A stretch of DNA of 64,000 nucleotides, from positions 62,001 through 126,000 of the forward strand of contig NZ_FQZN01000012.1 of the NCBI RefSeq assembly GCF_900142015.1, read 5' to 3'. The stretch's first letter is position 1; every line of letters begins with the position of its first letter. Under the pieces are notes generated by a model. It ran no database searches, was not told the DNA's origin, and saw only the letters and a list, made by a program, of their open reading frames with translations. The DNA comes from Bacteroides stercorirosoris. GTDB taxonomy: Bacteria; Bacteroidota; Bacteroidia; Bacteroidales; Bacteroidaceae. Of this stretch, positions 1-8,170 are shown one piece after another. The translations under genes were made by a program, and so were the position numbers.

Positions 1-473
1 TGGATACTCATAACGCCCGCTATGTCTGCCCCCGGGACCTGAAAGCAGAACACGACAAGCTGATGAAGCGGAAGAGACGCATAGAGAATAAGCGGAAACT
101 TGAAGAACGTCTTAAGGAAGCTGCGCAGTGGGAAGAAGAGTATAAGAAAGAAAAAGGCCGGTTCTTTGGCTTGTGCATCAACGCCGAAGACATCATAATA
201 ACGGTTTTGCAAAGCGTTTCTGAGTTTGTTGAAGAAGCGGAAATTATGCATCATTGTGTGTATAGTAATCAATATTTCAAAAATAAGAATTCTCTTATTC
301 TGTCTGCAAAGGATAAGGAAGGAAAGCACTTGGAAACTGTAGAACTAAATTTGGCTACTATGCAGGTGGTTCAGTCTCGCGGAGTATGTAATAAGAATAC
401 CGAATATCATAACCGCATTATTGGGCTTGTGAAACAGAACATCGGTTTAATCCGCAAAAAGGTAGCATCATGA
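1..473 (+). CDS. PcfJ-like protein, C-terminal part (5' truncated by window)
   Basis: The frame is open from base 3 without a start, so this is the end of a longer gene; an internal ATG at 63 gives 136 residues but is probably not the true start. The visible part has a basic, coiled-coil-like stretch and then the signature of PcfJ-like proteins: EIMHHCVYS, a hydrophobic strand with SLILSAKD, TVELN, and QSRGVCN. PcfJ-like proteins are common on plasmids, conjugative elements and phages of Firmicutes and Bacteroidetes; their molecular function is not established. The stop overlaps the next ATG by 4 bp. Confidence 0.75.
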   Translation, partial: DTHNARYVCPRDLKAEHDKLMKRKRRIENKRKLEERLKEAAQWEEEYKKEKGRFFGLCINAEDIIITVLQSVSEFVEEAEIMHHCVYSNQYFKNKNSLILSAKDKEGKHLETVELNLATMQVVQSRGVCNKNTEYHNRIIGLVKQNIGLIRKKVAS

Positions 474-706
474 TAACACTCGGAAATGATGGTCTGCCTG
501 TTGGCAGAAGGAAGAGTAACTACATGAATATCGACGGGGCATTACACAAACGTTGCACCCATTGCGGGAAATACTTCCGTCTGAAATATTTTTATCCCTT
601 GAAGTATCGACGTAATGGAGAAATACATGAGTCTCTGCAATCATGGTGTAAGTTCTGCATGGTGGAAGGATGTTGTAAGAGGGCGAAAGAAAAGAGGGAA
701 ATATAA
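470..706 (+). CDS. Small zinc-ribbon protein
   Basis: This 78-residue basic protein has two CxxC pairs (CTHCGKYF and CKFCMVEGCCKR) about 30 residues apart, which is a likely structural zinc site. It starts within the ATGA overlap with the preceding PcfJ-like gene, so the two are probably translated together. Small zinc-ribbon proteins of this type in phage early regions are often DNA- or RNA-binding, but nothing here fixes the target. Confidence 0.65.
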   Translation: MITLGNDGLPVGRRKSNYMNIDGALHKRCTHCGKYFRLKYFYPLKYRRNGEIHESLQSWCKFCMVEGCCKRAKEKREI

Positions 707-756
707 AGAATCAGATGGCCTCGTAAATCGCGAGTCATCTTCAAAACAATACAGTA

Positions 757-984
757 ATGAATAAGATATTAAAGCAAGGTGATATATATAAATACCCCAA
801 AGGTACAAACGTGAGAATTAAAGATAGCGTACAATGCCATCAACAATACCATGACGGAGGTACTCTTATCTTTCAAGATAGGAAAGATGTAGATAAGGGT
901 GAATATCGTGTAGGCATTCAAGTAGAATTAGGAGTTTGTTTTGATTTCCATCCAGATGATTACGAATTGATTAAAACAATTTAG
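757..984 (+). CDS. Hypothetical early phage protein (75 aa)
   Basis: Not recognised. It is a 75-residue protein with a beta-rich pattern (GDIYKYPKGTNVRIKD, GEYRVGIQVE) resembling a small SH3-like or OB-like barrel; this is inferred only from the alternation of hydrophobic and charged residues. It is followed after 2 bp by the next gene, supporting co-transcription. No membrane segment or signal peptide is visible. Confidence 0.5.
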   Translation: MNKILKQGDIYKYPKGTNVRIKDSVQCHQQYHDGGTLIFQDRKDVDKGEYRVGIQVELGVCFDFHPDDYELIKTI

Positions 985-986
985 AA

Positions 987-1286
987 ATGAATATATCAAA
1001 GATAAAAAAGCTGAAAAATCAAGCTATTAGAGAGGCTCAAATTGAAGTTGATAGGATATTCAAGAAGTATTCTTCAATGATTAATGAAGAAATCGCCTTG
1101 CAAATTCCTAAAGGTCAAACCCTTTTATCATGCAATGGATTATGCATTATTACAGATAGTGAAGGGAATGAAATCAGAAACGGTTCGGCTTGGTCGAGAG
1201 TTAAAGGATATGATAAGGAAATGGATTTTTTGCGGAATTGCAATACTCTACCGATAGCTCTGAACTATCGGGTACTATTAATGTAA
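987..1286 (+). CDS. Hypothetical early phage protein (99 aa)
   Basis: Not recognised. The first 35 residues are a lysine-rich amphipathic helix (KIKKLKNQAIREAQIEVDRIF), followed by a compact region with SCNGLCIITDSEGNEI, which looks like a beta hairpin. It starts 2 bp after the preceding stop, so it belongs to the same early operon. Its real length fits the many small unannotated genes of Bacteroides prophages. Confidence 0.5.
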   Translation: MNISKIKKLKNQAIREAQIEVDRIFKKYSSMINEEIALQIPKGQTLLSCNGLCIITDSEGNEIRNGSAWSRVKGYDKEMDFLRNCNTLPIALNYRVLLM

Positions 1287-1335
1287 GGCAATCTATCGCA
1301 GGAAAGAGAGTCATTTAATTAAAAACTAATTAGAA

Positions 1336-1614
1336 ATGAAGTTAAAAGACATAGTAAGCCAATTGGCTAATCGAATAAACCAACCTCATGTAATAGAGTG
1401 CTATTTGCGGAAAGTATATGCGAAAGGTTACGAAAATGGGAGAAAAGAATCCCCTTGGCATGAAGTCAGTGAGGAGCCGAAGAAAGGTGAGCATATATGT
1501 GTGCAATTTAGTAGCGGGAACTTAACATCATGGTATGCTACATCTAATATCAGAAAGGATTTTGAAGACTATAATGCTATCAGATGGGCGTATGTTTCTG
1601 ATTTAATCAAATAG
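1336..1614 (+). CDS. DUF551-like small phage protein
   Basis: This is a 92-residue protein. The second half carries the pattern of DUF551-type phage proteins: a W-H-x-V-S-E-E-P-K-x-G-E start, a beta strand ending in SWYAT, and a C-terminal RWAYVSDLIK, where the W-A-x-x-x-D-L-I tail is typical. The function of the family is unknown. The N-terminal 40 residues are helical and family-specific. The assignment is from remembered family features. Confidence 0.55.
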   Translation: MKLKDIVSQLANRINQPHVIECYLRKVYAKGYENGRKESPWHEVSEEPKKGEHICVQFSSGNLTSWYATSNIRKDFEDYNAIRWAYVSDLIK

Positions 1615-1615
1615 T

Positions 1616-1759
1616 ATGAATAATATTATAGTGTTTGTGATGTGGGTTCTCTGGTTGGTAGCCTCGGTAATTCTTGCAATTAGCATATTTGGTTGGCCGT
1701 TAGTATTTGGGGATGATTGGTCGGAGCTCGGTAGTAATTTGATTGGAAAAATGAAATAG
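1616..1759 (+). CDS. Small single-span membrane protein (47 aa)
   Basis: An ATG two bases after the previous stop opens a 47-codon frame ending 2 bp before the next gene. The product has one strong hydrophobic segment (residues 4-31, rich in V, I, L, W) and a short acidic then basic tail (GDDWSELGSNLIGKMK). The tight spacing on both sides and the clean transmembrane pattern argue that it is real. Function unknown; small membrane proteins in phage early operons can be superinfection-exclusion factors, but there is no direct evidence for that here. Confidence 0.5.
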   Translation: MNNIIVFVMWVLWLVASVILAISIFGWPLVFGDDWSELGSNLIGKMK

Positions 1760-1761
1760 TA

Positions 1762-2112
1762 ATGAAACCTCAGACAGAAAGTCAGATTCAAAAGGATTGC
1801 GTAAGATGGTTCAGGCAGGTATATCCTGCTATTGAGCCACTCTTCTTTGCTGTGCCTAATGGTGGAGCAAGAAATGCGTGGACGGCTAAGATCATGAAGG
1901 ATGAAGGTGTGCGGGCAGGTGTAGCGGATTTGCTTCTGTTATTACCCAGGTCTGGTTATGCGTTCCTGTGTATCGAGATGAAGAAGCCGGGAGGTATGCA
2001 GAGTGAGAGCCAGCAGGTATTCCAGAGATTAGTTGAGAGAGTGAAGGGAAAGTATGTCCTCTGCCATTCGTTGGAGGAGTTTGTGAAAGAGATAAGAGGA
2101 TACATAGGATGA
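1762..2112 (+). CDS. VRR-NUC domain nuclease
   Basis: This 116-residue protein is a stand-alone VRR-NUC domain (PD-(D/E)xK superfamily). Visible signatures: an N-terminal E-S-Q-I-Q-K-D helix, FFAVPNGGARN, GVRAGVADLLLLLP, where the Asp is the catalytic PD equivalent, and FLCIEMKKPGG, the ExK motif, followed by a Q-rich helix. Stand-alone VRR-NUC proteins are common in phages and are thought to act as structure-specific nucleases in replication or recombination. It overlaps the next gene by 4 bp and precedes the replication-initiator-like gene, which fits that role. Confidence 0.85.
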   Translation: MKPQTESQIQKDCVRWFRQVYPAIEPLFFAVPNGGARNAWTAKIMKDEGVRAGVADLLLLLPRSGYAFLCIEMKKPGGMQSESQQVFQRLVERVKGKYVLCHSLEEFVKEIRGYIG

Positions 2113-2915
2113 GTTATATTGACTTGATAAACCAGTTCTGGCGGATGAATAGGATTGATCCGTTCACTCCTACAGAGGTGTGTTTGTATTTCTATTTATT
2201 AAGTCAATGGAATAATTATAATAGAGAAGAAAAATTTGAGATTGGTACGAGAAGTTTGCTAAATGAATTAAGGATGACAGATAGGACTTTTTTCAGTGTT
2301 AGAGATTCATTAAGAGATAAAGGACTTATAAACTTTACAAAAGGTGAAAGAAGGTCTTCCTCTCCTGTTTACCAGATATTAGAGAATGTCGATATAGGCA
2401 GACCGATGAGAACAGCAGAGCCGGAGGCAGAAACGGAGATGCCGGAGGAAATCGAAGTAGATGAGATACCTTCCCCTACCCCAACACCCAGCCCAGTGCC
2501 CGAAGATCAGAAGCCGGTACAGAGGCCCCCTAAGCGGAAGAAGATTGAAAAGCCATTAGATGAGTTGTTTAAAGCTCCAGAACCAGAGAAGAGAAAGAAA
2601 AAGGAGTTCGTACCCCCTACATTGCAGGAGGTTGAAGATTTCTTTTCTGGTCTTGGAGTAGTAGATGCACTTGATAAGGCGCAACAATTCTATTTCCATT
2701 ATGATAGTCTGGGATGGCATACTTCATCGGGAGCCGCCATCTGGCGTTGGGATTCGTTAGCAAACAAATGGTTATTGAACGATAAACAAAAAGAGTATGA
2801 AAACAATCGGAGCAGTAGCAAAAAGAGCGGTGAAGGAGATGGTTACAAGGAATCGCTCTATGAACGCTTTGCAGAGAGTGAACGTAAGTTCTGGGAGAAG
2901 AACGGAGATCATTAA
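2109..2915 (+). CDS. Phage replication initiator-like protein (DnaD/winged-helix type)
   Basis: This 268-residue protein has three parts. Residues 1-95 look like a winged helix (RMNRIDPFTPTEVCLYFYLLSQWN, then FEIGTRSLLNELRMTDRTFFSVRDSL, KGLINFTKGERRSSSPVYQI). Residues 96-165 are a disordered linker rich in E, P and K. The C-terminal part is aromatic-rich (EDFFSGLG, FYFHYDSLGWH, WRWDSLANKWL) and may recruit the helicase. This architecture is typical of DnaD-type initiators of Bacteroides prophages. The neighbouring VRR-NUC nuclease supports a replication role. The exact family name is uncertain. Confidence 0.6.
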   Translation: MSYIDLINQFWRMNRIDPFTPTEVCLYFYLLSQWNNYNREEKFEIGTRSLLNELRMTDRTFFSVRDSLRDKGLINFTKGERRSSSPVYQILENVDIGRPMRTAEPEAETEMPEEIEVDEIPSPTPTPSPVPEDQKPVQRPPKRKKIEKPLDELFKAPEPEKRKKKEFVPPTLQEVEDFFSGLGVVDALDKAQQFYFHYDSLGWHTSSGAAIWRWDSLANKWLLNDKQKEYENNRSSSKKSGEGDGYKESLYERFAESERKFWEKNGDH

Positions 2916-3477
2916 ATCTTTCGGTGGTCCGGCAGAATTCGCCACTCGGTTTAACCCTACCATTCAATGGAGGTTACGCGAGCGGGCGGCTGATTATGTC
3001 TCATGTAGTCAAATGAATTATCCTACGATGTGGGAAATTCGTGAAGTATATAGCATCGAAGTGTTGAGAGATTGGGTAGCGGCAATGATTGAGGATTTGA
3101 ATGATTTTTGTAATGTGAGGGATAAAATGAAGTCAACGCAGAAGGATGAAGCTGCACATATTATCAGTTGTGAGTATGGCCATCTGAATATCGCGGAGGT
3201 TGCATTGTTCTTCCTGAAAGTTAAGTCCGGGACCTTCGGCGAATTCTACGGAATCCTTGATACTGTCCGCTTGATGTCGATTATGAAGAAGTTCATGGCA
3301 GAGAGGCGCCAGATGTTGGCGTCCTATTATGATAAGAAAGAGAAGGAAGATAGAGAGATGGAGCGATTGAAAATGGAATCAGAGGCGATCCCACCTGAGA
3401 CAGTCCAGCAGTGGATTAAGGAAGGGAAATTTTCTGAGACATTAGGTTTATTCCTGGGAGAAAGATTTAGGGTTTAA
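2797..3477 (+). CDS. Conserved-looking phage protein of unknown function
   Basis: Not recognised with certainty. The longest frame gives 226 residues but overlaps the preceding gene by 119 bp; an ATG at 2860 (MNALQRVN, preceded by AAGG nine bases upstream) reduces the overlap to 56 bp and is the likelier start. The protein is helical, with a central hydrophobic region (IAEVALFFLKVKSGTFGEFYG) and a charged coiled-coil segment (KKEKEDREMERLKMESE). Its position between initiator and DUF488 gene suggests early or replication function only by context. Confidence 0.6.
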   Translation: MKTIGAVAKRAVKEMVTRNRSMNALQRVNVSSGRRTEIIKSFGGPAEFATRFNPTIQWRLRERAADYVSCSQMNYPTMWEIREVYSIEVLRDWVAAMIEDLNDFCNVRDKMKSTQKDEAAHIISCEYGHLNIAEVALFFLKVKSGTFGEFYGILDTVRLMSIMKKFMAERRQMLASYYDKKEKEDREMERLKMESEAIPPETVQQWIKEGKFSETLGLFLGERFRV

Positions 3478-3501
3478 CTAATTAGTTGGTTGATTAATGG
3501 A

Positions 3502-3546
3502 GAGCAAACGGATAGATGTGTATTAGCATCATTCTGTTTGCTCTTT
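3502..3546 (+). terminator. Hairpin terminator upstream of the DUF488 gene
   Basis: GAGCAAAC (3502-3509) pairs with GTTTGCTC (3536-3543), with further partial pairing inside (GATAGATG/CATCATTC), and is followed by TTTATTG. The hairpin would close the early transcript ending with the preceding gene, and its position shows that the next coding sequence begins after it. Confidence 0.6.
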
Positions 3547-3582
3547 ATTGTTGTTTGCGTGCATTTACAAAAAGATAAGAGA

Positions 3583-3990
3583 ATGGAGATTTATACAAGT
3601 TATTTCGGAAAGCTTAAGCGATTACAGGAAAGTAATATTCTTCCGGTATCGATTACTGTTATCCCCCCACGTTGGTTTGGCGGGCGTACCTATGTAGAGT
3701 TAGCCCCCAGAAGAGGTATGTTAGGGCTTAGTTCAGATGAATACCGTAAGGAATTCAGCAAGATACTGAGAATGAATTCCCCGATGAAGGTGTACAAGGA
3801 TTTGGAGATCATGGTGCGTAATGACAAGAAGGTGGCTATTGCATTATTGTGTTATGAGAGTCCGGAGAAATTCTGTCACCGTCACCTGGTCGCGGAGTGG
3901 TTCATGGAGAAGTTAGGAATTGAGGTGAGAGAGTTTGATTATGTGCCGAAGATCGAGGCGCCAGTACCAGAACAATTAAATTTATTCTAA
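3583..3990 (+). CDS. DUF488 family protein
   Basis: This is 135 residues from the ATG at 3583; upstream in-frame codons run through a hairpin and encode an unlikely sequence, so the longer start is rejected. The family signature is clear: YTSYFGKLKRL near the N-terminus and ALLCYESPEKFCHRHLVAEWF near the C-terminus, with paired Cys and the C-H-R motif. DUF488 proteins are small predicted metal-binding or nuclease-like proteins of unknown function, frequent in phages. It abuts the ParB-like gene with no gap. Confidence 0.75.
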   Translation: MEIYTSYFGKLKRLQESNILPVSITVIPPRWFGGRTYVELAPRRGMLGLSSDEYRKEFSKILRMNSPMKVYKDLEIMVRNDKKVAIALLCYESPEKFCHRHLVAEWFMEKLGIEVREFDYVPKIEAPVPEQLNLF

Positions 3991-4731
3991 ATGAGTATGA
4001 AGAAGATTGATGAAGATTTCAATGTGGAGATCAAAGAATTGCCAATTGATTTATTGGTGGAGAATAAAGGTCAGATTCCCGGAGTACCGAAGAATCCGAG
4101 GAAGATTTCTAAACGCCGGTTTGAGGAGTTGAAGATGAGCATTGAGCGCTCTCCAGAGATGAGAAAGCTCAGCGAGGTAAAGGTATACCCTTTCAATGGA
4201 AAGTATGTAATCCTGGGCGGGAATCAGCGCAAGAAAGCATATAAGGAGCTGGGATATAAAACCGTGTTGTGCAAGGTTCTTCCGGAAGATACTCCCCCGG
4301 AGAAACTCAGGGAGTATATCATTCAGGATAATAATGCTTTTGGCGAGAATGACCTGGATATTCTTGCAGAGAACTGGAAAGCTGATGAGTTGACAGAATG
4401 GTGTATCGGTCTGGAAATATATGAGAAGAAGCCGGAGCCGGATGAGGTAAAGGGAGATGTACCATTCACGGAGGTATTGAATGAAGAGCATAATTACCTG
4501 GTTCTCTACTTCGACAATGAAGTAGATTGGTTACAGGCAAAGACTCTCTTTGGTTTGAAGTCTGTGAGGTGTCTTTCTACCCGATCAGATGGAACCATAT
4601 CCAAAGGACGGGAGAAGTATGCAGTTGGCCGAGTATTGTATGGGCCTAATGCGATCAATAATTTATTAATTCATAAGGAGGGAGAGAATGAGAATATCAG
4701 TCAACACACCGAGTTACAAAAGAGCGAGTGA
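3991..4731 (+). CDS. ParB/sulfiredoxin-fold (ParB-like nuclease) phage protein
   Basis: This 246-residue protein has a ParB-type N-terminal domain: IDLLVENKG..PKNPRKIS, a helix with RFEELKMSIE, then YVILGGNQRKKAYKELGY, the G-x-x-R box that binds phosphate or nucleotide, and VLPEDTPPEKLREYIIQDNN. The C-terminal 100 residues are a second domain (EEHNYLVLYFDNEVDWLQAKTLFGL). In phages such ParB-like proteins adjoin DNA-modification genes. It overlaps the next gene, a predicted glycosyltransferase, by 44 bp, so the pair is probably functionally linked. Chromosome partitioning is unlikely, as no ParA or HTH domain is present. Confidence 0.75.
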   Translation: MSMKKIDEDFNVEIKELPIDLLVENKGQIPGVPKNPRKISKRRFEELKMSIERSPEMRKLSEVKVYPFNGKYVILGGNQRKKAYKELGYKTVLCKVLPEDTPPEKLREYIIQDNNAFGENDLDILAENWKADELTEWCIGLEIYEKKPEPDEVKGDVPFTEVLNEEHNYLVLYFDNEVDWLQAKTLFGLKSVRCLSTRSDGTISKGREKYAVGRVLYGPNAINNLLIHKEGENENISQHTELQKSE

Positions 4732-5476
4732 GGTTCTAACCCTGTCTTATCTTCCATTCTGTAAGGTCTGGGTAGATGAAAGTGAAGCGGATGAGTACAG
4801 GAAGAATTATCCGGATGCAGAGATAATATCATGTCCGAAAGGTATTCAGGGCAACGTAGCGAGGATAAGAAATTATATCCTTCACCAAGAGCTGGCAGCC
4901 GGTTATGATGTGGTTTGTATCGTAGATGATGATTTGTACCGTCTGGAGCGATATGTGAAGCAAGATGATAGTTTATTCGGGTACATCAAAGAGAAAGTTG
5001 AGACAGATGATTTCTTGATGTTCGTGGAGAAGTATTCGATCATCGCGGAAGAGATCGGAGCAAAATTCTGGGGAGTGAATATTATCACTGATGCAATGGG
5101 ATACCGTCATGCATCCCCGTTCTCTACAGTCTCCCCTGTGTTAGGTCCCTTCCAGTGCTTCATGAAGGGGAACAGGTGTTTCTATGATGAAGCCCTGCCA
5201 TTGAAGGAAGATTATGATATGACACTTCAGCAGTTGAATCTGGAGAGAGTGATATTGAGAGTGAACGCTTACCATTATGTATGCAAGCAGTCGGTGAATG
5301 AGGGAGGATGTGCATCATATCGAAACAGGGAGCGGGAGAAACAACAGATAGAAGCTCTACGCCAGAAGTGGGGTTCTGATATTGTGAAATTAGATACAAC
5401 AAACAAGGGACGTTCAAAGAAAAAGAAATTGGATGATTACAATCCTATTATCCATATCCCTATAAAGGGTATCTGA
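4688..5476 (+). CDS. TET-associated-glycosyltransferase-like protein (TAGT type)
   Basis: This 262-residue protein resembles GT-A fold glycosyltransferases described next to TET/JBP base dioxygenases in phages. It begins with RISVNTPSYKRA, continues with a Rossmann-like strand and helix, has VVCIVDDDLYRLERY around residue 80 (the DxD metal and sugar-nucleotide site), a conserved GFQ-like loop (LGPFQCFMKGN), and EDYDMTLQQL near residue 178 as the probable catalytic acid region. The basic tail (GRSKKKKLDDYNP) could contact DNA. Phage relatives are proposed to glycosylate modified bases. No TET dioxygenase is visible in the window, so the acceptor is unknown. Confidence 0.65.
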   Translation: MRISVNTPSYKRASEVLTLSYLPFCKVWVDESEADEYRKNYPDAEIISCPKGIQGNVARIRNYILHQELAAGYDVVCIVDDDLYRLERYVKQDDSLFGYIKEKVETDDFLMFVEKYSIIAEEIGAKFWGVNIITDAMGYRHASPFSTVSPVLGPFQCFMKGNRCFYDEALPLKEDYDMTLQQLNLERVILRVNAYHYVCKQSVNEGGCASYRNREREKQQIEALRQKWGSDIVKLDTTNKGRSKKKKLDDYNPIIHIPIKGI

Positions 5477-5520
5477 AAGGCTCTGTGAGATTTTCTTTTG
5501 TTGGATGAGTAAGTATAAGG

Positions 5521-5967
5521 ATGGAGAGAAAGAACATGAAAAAGGAGAAAAGAATCGAAAATTTAAAGCCATTTGAGAAAGGTAAAGTAAGCCGAGATCA
5601 AGCGGTGGAGGCTGGAAGGAAAGGAGGACTTGCATCAGTAGAAGCTAAGAAGAAGAAAAAGAAGTTGCGTGAGTTATGTGAGATATTCGGTGAGTTACCG
5701 ATATATTCTGATAAGGCGAAGAAACTGATGGAAGAGATGGGCATCAGTCCGGAAGATATGACAAACAAGATGGCGGCAGTCGTCGGTGTCTTCAAGAAAG
5801 CGGCTGCCGGAGATGTTCAGGCATTCAATGCTATCCGAGATATTTTAGGTGAGAAGCCGAAAGATGAAGTGGAATCAAAGGTTGCAACGAGTGTGACGGT
5901 GAATTATGTGAAGTCTGGGGCGAAGTTTGCGAATTCAGAGGATGAGGTGAATGATGAACGAAAATGA
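5521..5967 (+). CDS. Probable terminase small subunit
   Basis: This is 148 residues; a second ATG at 5536 (MKKEKRIENLKPF) may be the real start. The pattern NLKPFEKGKVSRDQAVEAGRKGGLAS, then a Lys-rich helix, and later KKAAAGDVQAFNAIRDILGEKP matches small terminase-like proteins of Bacteroides and Firmicutes phages (K-G-G-x-A-S and A-x-x-G-D-x-x-A-x-x-x-I motifs). It lies directly upstream of and overlaps (17 bp) the large terminase gene, the usual arrangement. It would recognise the phage pac or cos site. Confidence 0.7.
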   Translation: MERKNMKKEKRIENLKPFEKGKVSRDQAVEAGRKGGLASVEAKKKKKKLRELCEIFGELPIYSDKAKKLMEEMGISPEDMTNKMAAVVGVFKKAAAGDVQAFNAIRDILGEKPKDEVESKVATSVTVNYVKSGAKFANSEDEVNDERK

Positions 5968-7147
5968 GGTATTTGAGGTGTCTGATCTCTTTATGGCTAA
6001 TAAGGAAGCCAAAGAACGTACGGTAGTCAATCAGGGAGGAACATCCTCAGGTAAGACCTATTCAATCATGCAGCTTCTTTTCGAGATGGCTATGAATGAG
6101 CCTGACCTTGTGGTTACAATCGTAGGTCAAGACATTCCCAACTTAAAGAAGGGTGCATACCGTGATGCGAAGACTATTCTTAACCGCTCTCCTATCTTAC
6201 AGGCTTGGTTCCCGTATCTCAATGAGAGTGATAGAGTGATAAGGTGCATCAATGGTTCTGTATTGGAATTTACTTCATTCAAGGATGAACAGGATGCGAA
6301 GTCCGGTAAGCGTGATGTATTGTTCATTAATGAGTGCGATGGTATTGTTTACGGGATATATTGGCAGCTTGATATGCGTACCCGGCGAAAGGTTTTTCTG
6401 GATTATAATCCCTCTGCCCGATTCTGGGTTCATGATAGCGTAATAGGACGGGATAATGTGAAGCTAATCATATCTGATCATCGGTGTAACCCTTTCCTTT
6501 CCAAAGAAGAGCATGAGAAGATAGAGAATATCGAGGATTATGAGCTTTGGAAAGTATATGCCCGTGGAAAGACAGGTAAGCTGAAAGGTTTGATCTTCCC
6601 AGAATTCCGTATAGTGGACCGGGTGCCAGAGGTCTTGGATTGCAAAGGGAACTGGTATGGTCTGGATTTCGGTTTCAGTAATGACCCATCAGCCTTGGAG
6701 AATCTAAGACTTGCACATGGTGAGTTATGGATTGATGAACTGTTATTTGAGGCAGGATATGATAACCCTATGATCGCGAAGATAATGAAGTCTAACGGGA
6801 TAACTAAGCGTGATGTGGTGATAGCTGATTGCGCAGAACCTAAGAGTATTGCAGAGATCAATAGTTTTGGTTTCAGAGTTGAGCCGTCGTCGAAAGGTGC
6901 GGATAGTGTGAATAATGGTCTCCAGATATTACAGAGATACAAGATCAATGTAACCCGACGGAGTACAGGTATTATCCAGGAGATGAAGAGATATAAATGG
7001 AAAGTAGACAAAAATGGAGTTATGTTGAATGTCCCCATTGATGTCTGGAACCACGGAATAGATGCTATCCGGTATGTAGCTTTGAAGAAGTTGAGTGCCC
7101 GCAGGGTTTCAAGTGGAGCGAAAGCTACCTATATGGAGGTCGATTGA
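5951..7147 (+). CDS. Terminase large subunit (PBSX/Terminase_3 type)
   Basis: This 398-residue DNA-packaging motor protein has the complete set of motifs. Walker A is NQGGTSSGKTYS (about residues 27-38). Walker B is VLFINECD (about 123-130) with the catalytic Glu. The C-terminal RNase H-like nuclease has GLDFGFSNDPSAL, IADCAEPKSI and a final WNHGIDAIRYV with the third acidic residue. Length is in the usual range for the PBSX-like family. Two adjacent ATG codons are present at 5951 and 5954. It follows the putative small subunit, fixing the start of the packaging module. Confidence 0.95.
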   Translation: MMNENEVFEVSDLFMANKEAKERTVVNQGGTSSGKTYSIMQLLFEMAMNEPDLVVTIVGQDIPNLKKGAYRDAKTILNRSPILQAWFPYLNESDRVIRCINGSVLEFTSFKDEQDAKSGKRDVLFINECDGIVYGIYWQLDMRTRRKVFLDYNPSARFWVHDSVIGRDNVKLIISDHRCNPFLSKEEHEKIENIEDYELWKVYARGKTGKLKGLIFPEFRIVDRVPEVLDCKGNWYGLDFGFSNDPSALENLRLAHGELWIDELLFEAGYDNPMIAKIMKSNGITKRDVVIADCAEPKSIAEINSFGFRVEPSSKGADSVNNGLQILQRYKINVTRRSTGIIQEMKRYKWKVDKNGVMLNVPIDVWNHGIDAIRYVALKKLSARRVSSGAKATYMEVD

Positions 7148-7191
7148 GTTTACATAATGTCAGTTTTAATATCGAAAAATGAGAGTTGGTC

Positions 7192-7761
7192 ATGAGTGAA
7201 GTATTGACAAAAAGAAAGAAGATGATGTTTTCGGAGTGGTTCAGGATTCTGCATCATGGGTATTTTGAAAAGCCGTTTCAGTTTGAGACGTTGAGTAAAC
7301 CGAAGTTTGTTAGCGGAAAGGTAGTGCCGAATGATCTGAATGATCTAACCTTCGGTCAGGTGATAGAGCTTCAAGGTATTCAGGAGGTAGGCAGCATGTT
7401 CATAGTGCCTCTACGGGTGGTTATGGGAATGAGCGATGAGGAAGTGATGGAAGCCAGTGCGACGGAGGTAGTCAGATTTGCGGCATGGGCTGCCAGGGAG
7501 ATGGAGAGGATAAATAAACTCTTTGCTTCGACGAATCGGAAGCCTACCGATAAAGAAAGAAAGGCAGGTATTGAATTACTCAGATTCGGGGTATTTGGAA
7601 CGGTGGATTATTATGCCCAACGCATGGGAATAAGAGATCATGAGGAAGTTATGGCTGTCCCTTGGATGAGAGTGTATAAGTGTTTGCAGATTGATTCAGA
7701 GAAAGCAAAGTATGAACTAAGATTAAGGAAGGTGTATGAGGATGAAAACAGTAGAAAGTAA
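7192..7761 (+). CDS. Phage structural/assembly protein of unknown function (189 aa)
   Basis: Not recognised by family. A second in-frame ATG two codons upstream (7186) is possible. The protein is helical and rich in charged residues, with VPNDLNDLTFGQVIELQGI and AWAAREMERINKLF. It sits between the terminase and tail-completion genes, a place where tail-assembly chaperones or head-tail proteins occur. It overlaps the next gene by about 20 bp. The role is inferred from position only. Confidence 0.6.
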   Translation: MSEVLTKRKKMMFSEWFRILHHGYFEKPFQFETLSKPKFVSGKVVPNDLNDLTFGQVIELQGIQEVGSMFIVPLRVVMGMSDEEVMEASATEVVRFAAWAAREMERINKLFASTNRKPTDKERKAGIELLRFGVFGTVDYYAQRMGIRDHEEVMAVPWMRVYKCLQIDSEKAKYELRLRKVYEDENSRK

Positions 7762-8170
7762 ATTAAAAGAGATCGTGGGAGAACAGTTCCCCGGGATGTC
7801 GTATGTGTTCGATGATTGGAAAGCGATTGATCGTAAATTATCTAAGGTATCATTACCTGCGATTATTTGCGTGATGCCAGTGTCTGGTGTGTTCACGTTC
7901 AGCCGTGGACGGGTGAAGGATAAACCAAATTGTTATGTGGTGTTCATGGATAAGGTACCTAAAGATGCAGATGGAGATGAGAACGAGGAAGTTTATTCAC
8001 GAATGAAGGACATGGCGAAGAAGTTTGTTTCAGAGGTGAATAAATCAGGGTATTTTGAACCTGTCGAGGGAGACGTCCCCTATGATGTAATCACGGAAAA
8101 GATGTCTGATATATTATCTGGTATAGGTGTTCCATTGTCGTTGAGGGAGTCGGCTTATAGTTGCGTATGA
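7742..8170 (+). CDS. Probable tail-terminator-like or head-tail completion protein (142 aa)
   Basis: The start is either 7736 or 7742; MKTVESKLKEIV (7742) looks more natural. The protein has an alternating alpha/beta pattern (LPAIICVMPVSGVFTFSRGR, NCYVVFMDKVP) similar in size and layout to tail-terminator proteins, and is followed immediately by an HK97-gp10-like gene, as in many siphoviruses. No decisive motif was seen, so the specific role is inference. Confidence 0.5.
   Translation: MKTVESKLKEIVGEQFPGMSYVFDDWKAIDRKLSKVSLPAIICVMPVSGVFTFSRGRVKDKPNCYVVFMDKVPKDADGDENEEVYSRMKDMAKKFVSEVNKSGYFEPVEGDVPYDVITEKMSDILSGIGVPLSLRESAYSCV

Noticed and set aside
3490..3582. Upstream extension of the DUF488 gene
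   Set aside because: The added codons run through a stable hairpin terminator and are not part of the family.
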